Source: Flavobacteriaceae bacterium (GTDB lineage Bacteria; Bacteroidota; Bacteroidia; Flavobacteriales; Weeksellaceae). From it: a stretch of DNA of 64,000 nt. The position numbers and the translations under genes were made by a program. Shown one piece after another: positions 37,862 to 49,020 of this stretch (its first letter is position 1; every line of letters begins with the position of its first letter). The stretch is taken from contig PTET01000001.1 of assembly GCA_004359435.1 (NCBI GenBank), positions 896,121-960,120 of the forward strand. The letters run 5' to 3'. The notes under the pieces are model-generated. The model searched no databases and had not been told where the DNA came from. It saw only the letters and a program-made list of their open reading frames with translations.

Positions 37862-38311
37862 ATGAAAATCAATTGGATGCATTTTGTCATTGTGGCAATG
37901 CTTGTTTTTATTTCTTCCATTTTTTATGTGATGTATCGGGTGGGACAAAGAAACTCAGATCTTGTTAGCGACAACTACTACGAAGATACTTTGGTTTACC
38001 AAAAAGTGATTGATGCAAAAAAAAATGCAGACACCTTAACGGTAAAACCCATTTTAGATGTGAAAGAAACAGGGATTCAAGTGGAGTTTCCAGAAGGTTT
38101 TTCTGGTGAAACTTTTTTGGGACTGCTTTCGGTTCAGAAAGCCACCGGAGCCCAGTTTGATGTAGAGATACCTTTTAGGGTAATTGAGGGTCAAAAAACT
38201 GTGGTAGAAATTCCAAGGGAAAAACTATCAAGCGGTAGGTATCAAGCCAAACTTTTTTGGAAAGACAGCCAAAAAGAATATCAAATCGAGAAAACCCTTC
38301 AATGGAAATAA
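37862..38311 (+). CDS. ccoH: CcoH (FixH) family oxidase assembly protein
   Basis: A 149-residue protein with one N-terminal membrane helix (WMHFVIVAMLVFISSIFYVMY) and the FixH segment SDNYYEDTLVYQKVIDAKKNAD. An immunoglobulin-like periplasmic domain follows. It helps stabilise cbb3 oxidase subunits. It is 6 bp after ccoG and overlaps the next gene by 10 bp. Confidence 0.9.
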   Translation: MKINWMHFVIVAMLVFISSIFYVMYRVGQRNSDLVSDNYYEDTLVYQKVIDAKKNADTLTVKPILDVKETGIQVEFPEGFSGETFLGLLSVQKATGAQFDVEIPFRVIEGQKTVVEIPREKLSSGRYQAKLFWKDSQKEYQIEKTLQWK

Positions 38312-39015
38312 GTTTTCTACATTTGGCCTTGCTTTTGGGTTTCTCAACAGGTTTTCATTGTGTGGGAATGTGTGGGCCTATTGCCATAAGTTTGGGTATT
38401 TCTAGCGGAAATAAATTAAAATACATTCTTAAAAATTTGGTGTACCAAAGCGGAAGAATTTTTACCTATTCACTTTTAGGATTAGCCGTTGGGATTATTG
38501 GTAAAGGTTTTAGTTTAAGTGGATATCATCAGCAAATTAGCATTGGTTTGGGTGCTTTGATGATGTTGATGGCTATTTCTAATTTTCTATCCAACCAAAT
38601 GCCAAAAGTTGCTTTTTTAGATAATATTCTAAGTTTTGTTAAGAAAGAACTCGGCAAATTATTGGCACAAAAAAACAAGCGTTCCCTTTTTTACATTGGT
38701 CTTCTCAATGGTTTTTTGCCCTGTGGAGCGGTATATGGCGCGTTAACAGTAGCGGTAGGTTTACAAGAAATAGGGAAATCGGTTTTGTTTATGGCTTTTT
38801 TTGGCCTTGGAACCCTTCCTTTTATGTTTGTCATGGTTTATTTGGGGCGTTTCATCGGCCTTAATTTTAGAGAGAAATTAACCAAAATTGCACCTATTTT
38901 GGTGTTTTTTATCGGTTTGTTGTTTGTTGTCAGAGGTTCGGGTCTAGAAATTCCGTATCTTTCGCCCGCGTCAAGTGCTTTGGATTTGTTTCCCAAAGAA
39001 AGTTGCTGCCATTAA
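38302..39015 (+). CDS. SafE/TauE-type membrane protein of the cco operon
   Basis: A 237-residue membrane protein with about six helices. The metal-binding-like motif FHCVGMCGPIAISLG near the start and LNGFLPCGAVYGAL in the middle are typical of the sulfite exporter TauE/SafE-like (DsbD_2) proteins found at the end of cco operons. They are thought to help copper delivery. The start at 38302 overlaps the ccoH stop (ATGGAAATAA). An upstream in-frame ATG lies inside ccoH and is less likely. The C-terminus ends CCH. Confidence 0.88.
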   Translation: MEISFLHLALLLGFSTGFHCVGMCGPIAISLGISSGNKLKYILKNLVYQSGRIFTYSLLGLAVGIIGKGFSLSGYHQQISIGLGALMMLMAISNFLSNQMPKVAFLDNILSFVKKELGKLLAQKNKRSLFYIGLLNGFLPCGAVYGALTVAVGLQEIGKSVLFMAFFGLGTLPFMFVMVYLGRFIGLNFREKLTKIAPILVFFIGLLFVVRGSGLEIPYLSPASSALDLFPKESCCH

Positions 39016-39036
39016 AAAATAGTATAAGAAAAGAAC

Positions 39037-41028
39037 ATGACTAAAGAGGAAAAATTTAAACAAGCAGCCCTAGATTATCATTCTATGGGCAGAAGAGGTA
39101 AGATTCAAGTGGTGCCTACCAAACCACATTCTTCTCAAAAAGATTTAGCCTTGGCTTATTCTCCGGGAGTAGCGGAGCCTTGTAAAGCCATTGAGGCTAA
39201 GCCAGCAGATGCTTATAAATACACAGCCAAAGGAAATTTGGTGGCGGTAATCTCTAACGGTACTGCAGTTTTGGGTCTGGGTGATATTGGCGCTTTGGCT
39301 TCTAAACCTGTGATGGAAGGGAAAGGTTTGCTCTTTAAGATTTTTGCCGATTTGGATGTTTTTGATATTGAGGTAGATGAAAAAGATCCAGAAAAATTCA
39401 TTCAAATTGTAAAAGCCATTGCGCCTACTTTTGGAGGAATCAATCTGGAAGATATCAAAGCGCCTGAAGCTTTCGAAATCGAAAGAAGACTCAAGGAAGA
39501 ATTAGACATTCCTGTGATGCACGACGATCAACACGGGACAGCCATTATTTCTGCCGCAGCCCTTATCAATGCGCTAGAGCTTACGGGCAAAAAAATGGAC
39601 GAAATTAAAATTGTGATCAACGGAGCAGGAGCGGCGGCCATTGCCTGTGGAAAACTCTATGTTTCTTTTGGAGCCAAGATAGAAAACATCATCATGTGCG
39701 ACAGCCAAGGGGTGATTGGCAAAGACAGAGGCGAACTTTCTGAGCAAAAAGAATATTTTAGAACATCCTTGGATGTAGCTACTCTAGAGGAGGCAGCCAA
39801 AGGTTGTGATGTGCTTATTGGTCTTTCCAAAGGAAATGTTTTCACTCCCGAAATGCTTCTTTCCATGGCAGAAAAACCCATTGTTTTCGCCATGGCTAAT
39901 CCAGTGCCAGAGATAGACTACAACTTAGCCAAAGCCACAAGACCAGATTGTATTATGGCCACCGGTAGAAGCGATTTTCCAAACCAAGTAAACAATGTAC
40001 TTGGGTTTCCTTTTATTTTCCGTGGCGCGTTAGATGTAGCTTCTACTTCTATCAACGAAGAAATGAAAAAGGCAGCTGTAATTGCCCTAGCAGAACTAGC
40101 CAAAGAAGCTGTTCCAGAATTTGTGGTGATGGCCTACAACGAAAAAAACATGAGTTTTGGTTCTGATTATATCATTCCAAAACCTTTTGACAATAGGCTC
40201 ATAGATCGAGTTTCTATGGCGGTTGCCAAAGCAGCTATGGACTCTGGTGTGGCCAGAAAACCCATCGAAAATTGGGATGTTTACAGAGAAGAACTGCTAA
40301 GCAGAAAAGACGAAGACGATAAAATTCTTCGTGCCTTTAAAGGAAGAGCAAGAAGAAATCCAAAAACCATTGTACTTACCAATGGAGATGAATATCGTGT
40401 GTTAAAAGCAGCTCAGATTTTAGAAGAAGAAGGGCTAGCCAAGACCATTTTGCTTGGAAATCATCAAGACATTCAACGTATCAAAGAAGCAAATGGTATC
40501 GAAAATGATTTTACCATTATCGATCCAAAATACTCTGTGATGAAAACCCCAACTTCAAAAGAGCTTGTAAGTACAGCGAAATTGGTGAATGACGCCATCA
40601 AGAGTCTTGGATTAGAGCCTAATATAGCTATGCTAGGATACGAGAATTTTAGATGTAACTCTCAGATTTCTCAAAATGTAGTTGATGCAGTGGAGTATTT
40701 GCACGAAAAAAATCCAAACATGGTAGTGGATGGTCCTATTCAGCCAGACTATGCTCTTGACGAAGAACTTTTGCACAACGATTTCCCATTCAGCAAACTC
40801 ACAGACAGAAAAGTAAATACTTTTGTGTTCCCAGATACAGCCTCTGGAAGTCTTTCTTCTAAAGTGCTCAGAGGGCTTCATAAATCTCCAACCATTGGTC
40901 CAATTCTTCTTGGAATGCAAAAACCTGTACACGTAATGCAATCTAGAGCGCAGGTAGAAGAAATTGTGAACCTTTCTCTTGTGGCGGTGATTCATGCCCA
41001 GCTTTTGGAAAATAAATCTCAAGGATGA
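39037..41028 (+). CDS. maeB: NADP-dependent malic enzyme (MaeB type) with deletion in the PTA domain
   Basis: MaeB decarboxylates malate to pyruvate with NADP. The catalytic half (residues 1-430) is intact, with [17 protein letters not shown] and the Rossmann motif [14 protein letters not shown]. The C-terminal phosphotransacetylase-like regulatory domain starts at about 440. At nucleotide 40528-40545 it jumps from IIDPK to [14 protein letters not shown]. Relatives have about 95 more residues here, so the protein is 663 instead of about 760. The frame is preserved. The malic-enzyme half might still work, but acetyl-CoA-type regulation would be lost. The ruvA start overlaps its stop (ATGA). 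Confidence 0.93.
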   Translation: MTKEEKFKQAALDYHSMGRRGKIQVVPTKPHSSQKDLALAYSPGVAEPCKAIEAKPADAYKYTAKGNLVAVISNGTAVLGLGDIGALASKPVMEGKGLLFKIFADLDVFDIEVDEKDPEKFIQIVKAIAPTFGGINLEDIKAPEAFEIERRLKEELDIPVMHDDQHGTAIISAAALINALELTGKKMDEIKIVINGAGAAAIACGKLYVSFGAKIENIIMCDSQGVIGKDRGELSEQKEYFRTSLDVATLEEAAKGCDVLIGLSKGNVFTPEMLLSMAEKPIVFAMANPVPEIDYNLAKATRPDCIMATGRSDFPNQVNNVLGFPFIFRGALDVASTSINEEMKKAAVIALAELAKEAVPEFVVMAYNEKNMSFGSDYIIPKPFDNRLIDRVSMAVAKAAMDSGVARKPIENWDVYREELLSRKDEDDKILRAFKGRARRNPKTIVLTNGDEYRVLKAAQILEEEGLAKTILLGNHQDIQRIKEANGIENDFTIIDPKYSVMKTPTSKELVSTAKLVNDAIKSLGLEPNIAMLGYENFRCNSQISQNVVDAVEYLHEKNPNMVVDGPIQPDYALDEELLHNDFPFSKLTDRKVNTFVFPDTASGSLSSKVLRGLHKSPTIGPILLGMQKPVHVMQSRAQVEEIVNLSLVAVIHAQLLENKSQG

Positions 41029-41618
41029 TTTCTCACCTAAGAGGCAAGCAAATAGAACTTTGCCCAACCAGTGTAGTGGTTGAGTGTGGAGGAGTTGGAT
41101 ATAAAGCTTTGATTAGCCTTACTACTTTTTCGGATTTAGAGAACAATCCACAGGAGTTTCCGCTGCTTTATACCGAGCTTATCGTTCGTGAAGATTCTCA
41201 AAAGCTCTACGGATTTTCCACTACAAAGGAGAGAAGTTTGTTCGTGAATCTCCTTAGTGTTTCTGGTGTAGGGCCTGCTTCGGCTATTGTGATGCTTTCC
41301 TCTATTAGTGCCGAAAAAATTAGGCAAGCCATTGTTGAAGAAGATGTAAAAACTTTACAGGGCATTAAGGGAATTGGTCTTAAGACGGCACAAAAAATTG
41401 TGATTGATCTTAGAGATAAAATGCTCAAAAATTGGGAAGGTAGTCAGGAAATCACGCAAGAATTGGGTGGAAACAAAATAGAAGAGCAAGCGGTATTAGC
41501 CCTTGAAACCCTTGGGATTGCAACAAAAATGGCCCAAAAAGTTATTGGGGGAATTCTCGAAAAAAATACAGATATTAGCCTTGAAGTTTTGCTCAAAGAA
41601 GCGCTTCGAAAATTATAA
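41025..41618 (+). CDS. ruvA: Holliday junction helicase subunit RuvA
   Basis: RuvA binds four-way junctions and loads RuvB for branch migration. The 197-residue protein has an N-terminal OB domain, two helix-hairpin-helix motifs (LSVSGVGPASAIVML and LQGIKGIGLKTAQKIVIDL), and a C-terminal RuvB-binding domain. Its start overlaps the maeB stop by 4 bp, and sprA follows within 10 bp. Confidence 0.96.
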   Translation: MISHLRGKQIELCPTSVVVECGGVGYKALISLTTFSDLENNPQEFPLLYTELIVREDSQKLYGFSTTKERSLFVNLLSVSGVGPASAIVMLSSISAEKIRQAIVEEDVKTLQGIKGIGLKTAQKIVIDLRDKMLKNWEGSQEITQELGGNKIEEQAVLALETLGIATKMAQKVIGGILEKNTDISLEVLLKEALRKL

Positions 41619-41628
41619 TTTTTTGTTT

Positions 41629-44600
41629 GTGAAGAACCCTTTCCGTTTTGTCTATTCTATAAACCGTTGCACTGCTTTGATGGGGCTACTTTTTTGGCTG
41701 TGTTCACCAAAAATAATAGCACAAGAAAAAACCACAGTAAAAAATCCGTACGAAAGCCCAAGCTTGGACGATGTTTTTGTTCCTACTACCGAAGCATATA
41801 CGGTAGAATACGATTCTAGCCTTGGGATGTATGTGGTGCAGAAAACTATCGGTGGGATTCCCATTGATGCGCCGTTATATTTAACTCTAGAGCAATACAA
41901 CGAGCTTAGTTTAAAGCAAAGTTTAGAAGACAACTATCAAGAATTAAACAAAGCAGCCTCAGATGGAAAAAGAGTGGTAACTCCTTCCAAAGAAAAAGGC
42001 AAAGACAAACCGCTTATACCTACCGTTAAGGTAAATTCTAAGGTGTTTGAAACCATCTTTGGGGGTAACGAAATTTCCTTCACCCCAAGAGGTTATTTAA
42101 GTGTTGATCTGGGAATATTTAGACAAAAAATAGACAATCCTCAGCTTCAGCCTCAAAACAGAACCAATTTTACTTTCGACCTAGAACCTCGATTTCAATT
42201 AGGTATCAATGCTAAAATTGGTAGCAATTTAGACCTAAACCTAAATTATGACAACCAAGCTTCTTTCCAGTTTGACAACAGAATGAATTTGGCCTGGGAC
42301 GGAAAAGAAGACAACATTATAAAAAGAGCGGAGTTTGGTAATGTAAGTTTGCCTTTGTCTACAAGTTTAATTACTGGAGCCCAGTCTTTGTTTGGAGCCA
42401 AGACCCAAATGCAATTTGGAGATACCTATGTAACGGCGGTTGTTTCTCAGCAGCAATCCCAAAGCCAAAGGGTGATGGTAGAAAACGGATCGGTGGTCAA
42501 CAAATTTAAAATTAGCGCAGTTGATTATCAAGACAACCAACACTATTTCTTGTCGCAGTATTTTAGAAATCAATACGACTCCGCTTTAAAGAACTATCCA
42601 CTGGTAGCCTCTTCGGTGCAGATTTCTAAAATTGAGGTTTGGATTATTGACAGAGGAAACTCAGACCTAAAAAACCAAAGAACCATCGCCTCTATTTATG
42701 ACCTTGGGGAAGAAGGAGGATTACCAAACAATGGAACCGAATATCAGGCAGCTAAAGCCATCGTAGAACCCACCCGAGATTATGCAACTTCTAGGGAAAA
42801 CCTAAAAGCAAGATACACCGAAGGAGACCAGTTTGTGGTTCATGCCAAGGTTAGAAGGCTTAACCCAAACCAGTTTCAATTAGAGCCCAAACTTGGTTAT
42901 ATTTCGCTTAACCAAAGGCTAGAAGACGATCAGCTTTTGGCTGTAGCTTATCAGTATACTGTTAACGGTGAATCAACAGTGTATCAGGTAGGAGAGTTTT
43001 CGGATCAGGAGCAAAATTTATTACTCACCAAACTTCTAAAATCCAACACCGTTACCGATACTTCTTCTGGGATGTGGGATCTGATGATGAAAAACATCTA
43101 TCCTACGGGTGGATTCGACATTTCGAGTCAAGATTTTAAGGCAAACCTTTACTACAACGATCCATCAAAGGGAAAATCGAATTATTTGCCCAGCCAAGAT
43201 GCTGCGTTTAAAAATGTGAATCTCCTTCAAATCACCAATATGGATAGGCTCAATGCCAATGGAGACCAGCAAAGAAGCGGAAATTTAGTAGGAGACGGAC
43301 AATTTGATTATTTACCAGGGATTACCATTAAACCAGAAAAAGGTCAAATTGTGTTTACCCAAGTGGAACCTTTTGGTGGAAATCTGGTGACTAGCGATGG
43401 AGATTTTTCTTTCCAAGAGCTCTATAACCAGCAAAAAACGGTGCTTCTTTCCAGCAACAAATCTAGTCGTTTCACCCTTGAAGGAGCCTATTCGGGTTCT
43501 GGGGGAGAAGGCATTTATTTAGGAGCTATCAACATTCCAGAGGGATCTGTCAAGGTGAGTTTGGCTGGAAGAGAACTGGTAGAAAATGTAGATTATCTAA
43601 TCGATTATCAAGGAGGAACTCTAACGGTTTTAAACGAAGAGATTAAGAATCAGGGACAAGCTTTGGATATTCAGCTTGAAAACCAATCGACCTTTAATCT
43701 TCAGAACAAATCTTTTGTAGGGGTAAATGTAGAACAAAAATTTTCAGACCAGTTTTATTTAGCAGGAACCGTTCTTCATTATAACGAAAGACCGCTCACC
43801 CAAAAATCTCAATATGGACTAGAGTCTGCAAGTAACACCATGTTAGGTCTTAATACCAGTTATACTACACCCTCGAAGGCCTTGAGCAATTTCGCCCAAA
43901 GAATTTCTAGCGCCAGCGCAGAGGTGGAGTCTAAAATTACCGTAAATGCCGAGGCTGCGATGTTAATTCCGGGAATTAGCAACATAGGTAACCAAACCTT
44001 TATCGATGATTTTGAAACCGTACAGACCAAAATCAATTTGAAGGATGCCAATGCTTGGTCTCTGGCTGCAACACCACAGGAAAACCCAGAATTCCCCAAT
44101 GTATCAGCCATAGGTAGCCTAGAAAGCGCCAAAAATAGAGCCCTTTTTTCTTGGTACAATATAGATAGCCGATTTTATGGCATTGGGGGAGATATCTCGG
44201 GGGTAGATGACAATGCCAGAAGTTTGCACATGGCTAGACGAATCAACCTTAGAGAACTTTTTCCCAATAACCAAAATGCCAATCAGATTAATACCTATGT
44301 AACTACTTTAGATTTAACTACCTACCCAACTGAGCCCGGACCTTACAACACAGATGAAGGTCAAAGTGCCTCTAGCCGATGGGCTGGGATCACAAGACCT
44401 CTGAGTGTTACCAACTTTGCCCAGTCTAATATTCAGTATTTGGAATTTTGGGTGATGGATCCTTATGCAGACAACACGGGTTCATCAGGAGAGTTACTCA
44501 TCCACATCGGAAACGTATCGGAAGACATCTTAAAGGACGGAAACCAACAATTCGAAAATGGACTTCCAGCTCCAGGGGTAGAATCTTCCACCCAAAACTC

Positions 44601-47600
44601 AGTTTTTGGTGTTCAGCCTTTAAGCAACCCAGTGGTGTATGCTTTTGAAACCCAAGAATCAGCTAGGGGGCAACAAGATTTAGGATTGGACGGTTTAAGC
44701 AATGAGCTCGAAGCGGCAACTTTTGGGGGTTCTTATACAAATCCAGTTACCCAAAGTCTAGACCCAGCCAAGGATGATTATGTGTTTTTCAATGACAACC
44801 GCTGGGCAGGTACGCCTTTTTCTGCCTCTGTGGTAGATAGATATCGTTATTTTAGAGGATCACAAGGCAATTCGCCCTCTGCAAGTTTAGACGCCGCTAC
44901 CCAGTTCCCCGATGTAGAAGATGCCAACCGTGACTACAATTTAGATCAGGTTGAAAAATACAACCAGTACCGAATCAAAATTTCCAAAGCCGACCTAGAA
45001 AATGTAGGGAGCAACTTTGTGGTAGACAAAAAAACGGTAAACGTTACCCTTCAAAACACCAAAGAATCACAGATTACTTGGTATCAGATTAGAATTCCGG
45101 TAGATCAGTTCGAGAGCGGATCGATGGCCAATCTAAATACTGCTCGATATATCCGATTTTTGATGAAAGGCTTTGATTCTACCACTACCTTAAGACTCGG
45201 AACTTTAGATTTGGTAAAGTCAAATTGGCAAATCTTCGATAAAAATATTTATCCACAGGGCTCTGCCAATAGCGAAGGGGTGGTTAATGCACAATTTAGA
45301 CCCGATGTTGGAGTGGTGAGCATTGAGGAAAATGAGCAAAGAAAGCCACCTTATGTACTTCCTCCAGGGGTAAGTAGAGAAGAATCTCAAGGGACACAAG
45401 GATACTTCCAAAGAAATGAGCAGTCGCTTGCCATCACCACCAACGATTTTTCAAATAGCTCTGTTGCGGTATTTAAAAAGGCGAATTTGGATCTTAGAAG
45501 ATACAAAAACCTTAGCATGCACGCCCATGGGGAAGATTTAAACAATGTGAGTTCAGATCTTTATGACTCAGATGCCAAAGTTTTCATCAGGCTAGGTTCA
45601 GATTACACCGATAACTACTATGAGTACGAAATTTCACTTAAATATACGCCAGACTATGCCACTACTGTAGATCAAATCTGGCCAGATCTCAACTATTTCA
45701 ACATCAACATAGAAGATTTGGTTAACGCCAAACAAGAAAGAGACAGCAAAGGGCAGTCCACCAGTGGTAGATACCAAAAAGCCATTGATGCCAACAGAAG
45801 TATTTACATCAAAGGACGTCCTACCCTTGGAAGTGTTACCTCTGTGATGATTGGAGTTAGAAACAATAGCTCTCAAGCTAAAAATCTACTTGTTTGGGTA
45901 AACGAACTTAGACTTTCTGAGGTAGAAAATGATGGTGGTTTTGCTACCCGCGCAAATGTAAACTTCAATTTAGCAGATCTAGCCGATGTGCAGGTAAATG
46001 CAGGATATGCCTCAGTTGGATTCGGGGCGTTGGATTCTACACCCACTACCAGATCTCAAGAAACAAACCTCAATTATGGGATAAATACCCTTTTGAATTT
46101 GGATAAGTTTCTGCCCAAAAACTTCAAACTCAAATTACCGCTTTCAGTTTCTTACAACAATGCACTGCAAACGCCAAAATACAATCCATTAGAAGATGAT
46201 GTAATTGTAAAGGAAACCTACAACAAAAATGCCATTGAGCAAATTGTACAAACCCAAACCCAAAACACAACCATTGGACTTAATGGGGTTCGGTTCGAAA
46301 AACCTGAGTCTAGAGAAGTTTCTATGCCATGGAGTCCTGAGAATTTTGTGATGTCTATGAATTATTCAACCAGTGATTTCAGAGACATTCAAACCGAAAA
46401 AAGCCAGTCCGATGCGCTCAACGCTAGTTTGGGTTACCAGTACAGTCCACAGTTAAAACCTTTAGAGCCTTTCAAAAAATTGCCAGAAGAGATTGTGTTA
46501 GAGAAAAAACCAGATCCAATTTTGGAAGGTCAAAATACGGCGCAGGTAAAAAAATCTAGCTTCCTAGCGAAACTCTTAAATCCTAAAAATAGCAAAGAAG
46601 AAGAGCAAAAACCGCTAACGATTAATACTGCTTGGCTTTCTAATTTTCAACTTCAATTGGTTCCAACTAGGGTAAGTGTAAATTCGTTTTTGAATCGAAA
46701 CTTTAGTTTGATCCAATACAGAGACATCGATTATCTGCTAGGAAATACCACCCAAAGCCAATTTCAGCCTCTTGTCAACAACAGGTTTAATTTGGGTTGG
46801 AATTATGGTCTAGGTTTTGATTTAACCAAATCTTTGAAACTCGATTTTAGGTCTGATATGTTAAGAACTGTAAGTGGCGGTCAGTATCTTATAGACAGCA
46901 ACAGTTTGTTCCAAAATTTGTTTGATCTTGGAAGGCCGATTCAGTATGACCACAGCATCAATGTAAACTATCAGCTTCCTACATCTTTGTTTCCAAGTTT
47001 AGACTTTGTTTCTTCAAACCTTAATTACACCGGAGGGTATCACTGGACTGCGGCATCTGTTACCGCCAGAGAACTCGGAAATTTTGCTTCCAACAACTAT
47101 TCACTTACTCTGGGTGGAAATTTAGCCATGGAAGATTTGTACCATAACATTTCTGGTTTAGACGATTTCTACAAAAGACAAAGCAAAAGAAAAGAAGAAA
47201 TTCAGAAACAAACCGAAAAGTTTAAGTCAGCGGTAAACAAAGAGGGTAAAACCAAAGCCAAGGTATCGGAGATTAAAACCAAATATAAACCGGTGGATTA
47301 TGGTTATATGCTGCTTACAAGCATTAAGAACGTTGGGTTTACAGTTGGTAATTCTGGAAACACCGTACTTCCAGGTGTGCTTACCCACCCCAATTTGGTA
47401 GGACTTCAGTCTGACGGTATTTCTGGACCAGATTTGGCTTTTGTTTTAGGTCAACAGAAAGATTATAGACAGCAAGCTTTAGACGAAAATTGGCTAAGCC
47501 AAAGTTCGTTTTTAACCAATCCATACCAGCAAAACCATAAGCAAACCATCAGTGCCAACATGGTAATTAATCCCATGGATTATTTAAACATCAACCTAAA

Positions 47601-48621
47601 TGCTTTAAGTAGTTTTGGCGAGACCTTAACCCATTCTGGATTTAACCTAGACAAAGATCCCCAAACTCCAGGTTTCCAAGGTACTTTTGCCAATGAGATG
47701 AAAACCTACAATGTGTCTACCATTTCACTTGGAAGCTCCTTTTTGTCTTCAGATGCTTTGTATTTAAAAGTCATTGAAAATGCCAAAGCCATGTCTAAAC
47801 AGTTGGGTGGTACGCCAGATGGAAGTGGATATGCTCCGGGTTATGGTATTGCAAGTTCGGATGTGGCCGTTCCTGCCTTTTTGGCTACTTATACGGGTAG
47901 ATCTTTAAATAGTGGATTTAAATCCGCAATTCCTCTTCCTAACTGGAATTTGAGTTATACTGGGCTCAACAAAATATCACCTGTCATCAACAAATATTTC
48001 GATCAATTTAACATTAGCCATGGGTACCAATCTACCTATGGGATTGGAGCGATTAACAACTTGCAATTCTTGGCCAATCAAGGAATATTAACCTTAGACA
48101 ACAACCAAAATTTCTATACTCCCTATACCTACAATCAAGTTACGGTAACCGAGTCTTTGTCTCCGCTTGTGGGAATCGATTTTAGACTTAGAAATGGGGT
48201 TCAGTTTAATTCTGCTTATTCTATCAATAACATTTCTTCTCTTTCTATGTCTAACTATACCATTACAGAAGATAGGCTCAAAACCCTCACTTTAGGCGCA
48301 GGATATACGTTTAAAGACCTCAAAACAAGGGTGAATTATCGTGGGCAACAAACCTTCTTTAAGGGTGATTTAAATCTTAGGGCAGATGTTTCACTAACCC
48401 AAGGAGAAAATAGAATTACCAGGCTCATCGAGAACCAAAGCCAGTTTACAGGCGGTCAAGACATAATGAGTTTTAAATTTTTGGCTGGATACAATTTAAC
48501 CAAGAATTTCAACCTGCAGTTTTTCTACGATCAGAATATTTCTACCTATAAAATTTCTACAATTTATCCACTTAATACCCTTAGAACCGGATTAAGTGCT
48601 ACCTTTACTTTTGGAGATTAA
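41629..48621 (+). CDS. sprA: Type IX secretion outer-membrane translocon SprA (Sov)
   Basis: SprA is the giant 36-strand barrel through which type IX secretion substrates and gliding adhesins leave the cell. The protein is about 2,330 residues long, matching the family, and shows no damage. The open frame extends back into ruvA, but similarity and a signal-like segment (FVYSINRCTALMGLLFWLCS...IIAQ) begin here. The start is set at GTG 41629. The ATG at 41680 would leave a shorter signal. The C-terminus ends TLRTGLSATFTFGD, typical of barrel ends. The presence of sprA implies a full type IX system elsewhere in the genome. Confidence 0.95.
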   Translation: MKNPFRFVYSINRCTALMGLLFWLCSPKIIAQEKTTVKNPYESPSLDDVFVPTTEAYTVEYDSSLGMYVVQKTIGGIPIDAPLYLTLEQYNELSLKQSLEDNYQELNKAASDGKRVVTPSKEKGKDKPLIPTVKVNSKVFETIFGGNEISFTPRGYLSVDLGIFRQKIDNPQLQPQNRTNFTFDLEPRFQLGINAKIGSNLDLNLNYDNQASFQFDNRMNLAWDGKEDNIIKRAEFGNVSLPLSTSLITGAQSLFGAKTQMQFGDTYVTAVVSQQQSQSQRVMVENGSVVNKFKISAVDYQDNQHYFLSQYFRNQYDSALKNYPLVASSVQISKIEVWIIDRGNSDLKNQRTIASIYDLGEEGGLPNNGTEYQAAKAIVEPTRDYATSRENLKARYTEGDQFVVHAKVRRLNPNQFQLEPKLGYISLNQRLEDDQLLAVAYQYTVNGESTVYQVGEFSDQEQNLLLTKLLKSNTVTDTSSGMWDLMMKNIYPTGGFDISSQDFKANLYYNDPSKGKSNYLPSQDAAFKNVNLLQITNMDRLNANGDQQRSGNLVGDGQFDYLPGITIKPEKGQIVFTQVEPFGGNLVTSDGDFSFQELYNQQKTVLLSSNKSSRFTLEGAYSGSGGEGIYLGAINIPEGSVKVSLAGRELVENVDYLIDYQGGTLTVLNEEIKNQGQALDIQLENQSTFNLQNKSFVGVNVEQKFSDQFYLAGTVLHYNERPLTQKSQYGLESASNTMLGLNTSYTTPSKALSNFAQRISSASAEVESKITVNAEAAMLIPGISNIGNQTFIDDFETVQTKINLKDANAWSLAATPQENPEFPNVSAIGSLESAKNRALFSWYNIDSRFYGIGGDISGVDDNARSLHMARRINLRELFPNNQNANQINTYVTTLDLTTYPTEPGPYNTDEGQSASSRWAGITRPLSVTNFAQSNIQYLEFWVMDPYADNTGSSGELLIHIGNVSEDILKDGNQQFENGLPAPGVESSTQNSVFGVQPLSNPVVYAFETQESARGQQDLGLDGLSNELEAATFGGSYTNPVTQSLDPAKDDYVFFNDNRWAGTPFSASVVDRYRYFRGSQGNSPSASLDAATQFPDVEDANRDYNLDQVEKYNQYRIKISKADLENVGSNFVVDKKTVNVTLQNTKESQITWYQIRIPVDQFESGSMANLNTARYIRFLMKGFDSTTTLRLGTLDLVKSNWQIFDKNIYPQGSANSEGVVNAQFRPDVGVVSIEENEQRKPPYVLPPGVSREESQGTQGYFQRNEQSLAITTNDFSNSSVAVFKKANLDLRRYKNLSMHAHGEDLNNVSSDLYDSDAKVFIRLGSDYTDNYYEYEISLKYTPDYATTVDQIWPDLNYFNINIEDLVNAKQERDSKGQSTSGRYQKAIDANRSIYIKGRPTLGSVTSVMIGVRNNSSQAKNLLVWVNELRLSEVENDGGFATRANVNFNLADLADVQVNAGYASVGFGALDSTPTTRSQETNLNYGINTLLNLDKFLPKNFKLKLPLSVSYNNALQTPKYNPLEDDVIVKETYNKNAIEQIVQTQTQNTTIGLNGVRFEKPESREVSMPWSPENFVMSMNYSTSDFRDIQTEKSQSDALNASLGYQYSPQLKPLEPFKKLPEEIVLEKKPDPILEGQNTAQVKKSSFLAKLLNPKNSKEEEQKPLTINTAWLSNFQLQLVPTRVSVNSFLNRNFSLIQYRDIDYLLGNTTQSQFQPLVNNRFNLGWNYGLGFDLTKSLKLDFRSDMLRTVSGGQYLIDSNSLFQNLFDLGRPIQYDHSINVNYQLPTSLFPSLDFVSSNLNYTGGYHWTAASVTARELGNFASNNYSLTLGGNLAMEDLYHNISGLDDFYKRQSKRKEEIQKQTEKFKSAVNKEGKTKAKVSEIKTKYKPVDYGYMLLTSIKNVGFTVGNSGNTVLPGVLTHPNLVGLQSDGISGPDLAFVLGQQKDYRQQALDENWLSQSSFLTNPYQQNHKQTISANMVINPMDYLNINLNALSSFGETLTHSGFNLDKDPQTPGFQGTFANEMKTYNVSTISLGSSFLSSDALYLKVIENAKAMSKQLGGTPDGSGYAPGYGIASSDVAVPAFLATYTGRSLNSGFKSAIPLPNWNLSYTGLNKISPVINKYFDQFNISHGYQSTYGIGAINNLQFLANQGILTLDNNQNFYTPYTYNQVTVTESLSPLVGIDFRLRNGVQFNSAYSINNISSLSMSNYTITEDRLKTLTLGAGYTFKDLKTRVNYRGQQTFFKGDLNLRADVSLTQGENRITRLIENQSQFTGGQDIMSFKFLAGYNLTKNFNLQFFYDQNISTYKISTIYPLNTLRTGLSATFTFGD

Positions 48622-48642
48622 CCTACTTAAATATATTAGAAA

Positions 48643-49020
48643 ATGAATGTACCAGCAGAATTAAAGTACACCAAAGAACACGAATGGATCAAAATCGAAG
48701 GAAATGTTGCCACCATTGGGATTACAGATTTTGCCCAAAGTGAGCTTGGAGACATTGTGTATTTAGATATAGACAGCCAAGGAGACAGCCTAAGCGCCCA
48801 AGAAGTATTTGGGTCTGTGGAGGCGGTTAAAACCGTTTCGGATCTTTACATGCCTGTTTCTGGAGAAGTAACAGAAATTAACCCTGCCCTTGAAGACAAC
48901 CCAGAGCTCATTAATTCTGACCCATACGGAGAAGGTTGGTTAATTAAAGTTACGGTTTCTGATTTAGCTGAATTAGACAGTTTGCTATCTGCAGATGACT
49001 ACAAAGGAATTATTGGATAA
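48643..49020 (+). CDS. gcvH: Glycine cleavage system H protein
   Basis: A 125-residue lipoyl carrier that shuttles the aminomethyl group between the P and T proteins of glycine cleavage. The lipoylation lysine is in [13 protein letters not shown] at about residue 64. YTKEHEWI and [15 protein letters not shown] are diagnostic. Length is complete. It follows sprA by 21 bp, and the VanZ-like gene overlaps its end by 26 bp. Confidence 0.97.
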   Translation: MNVPAELKYTKEHEWIKIEGNVATIGITDFAQSELGDIVYLDIDSQGDSLSAQEVFGSVEAVKTVSDLYMPVSGEVTEINPALEDNPELINSDPYGEGWLIKVTVSDLAELDSLLSADDYKGIIG

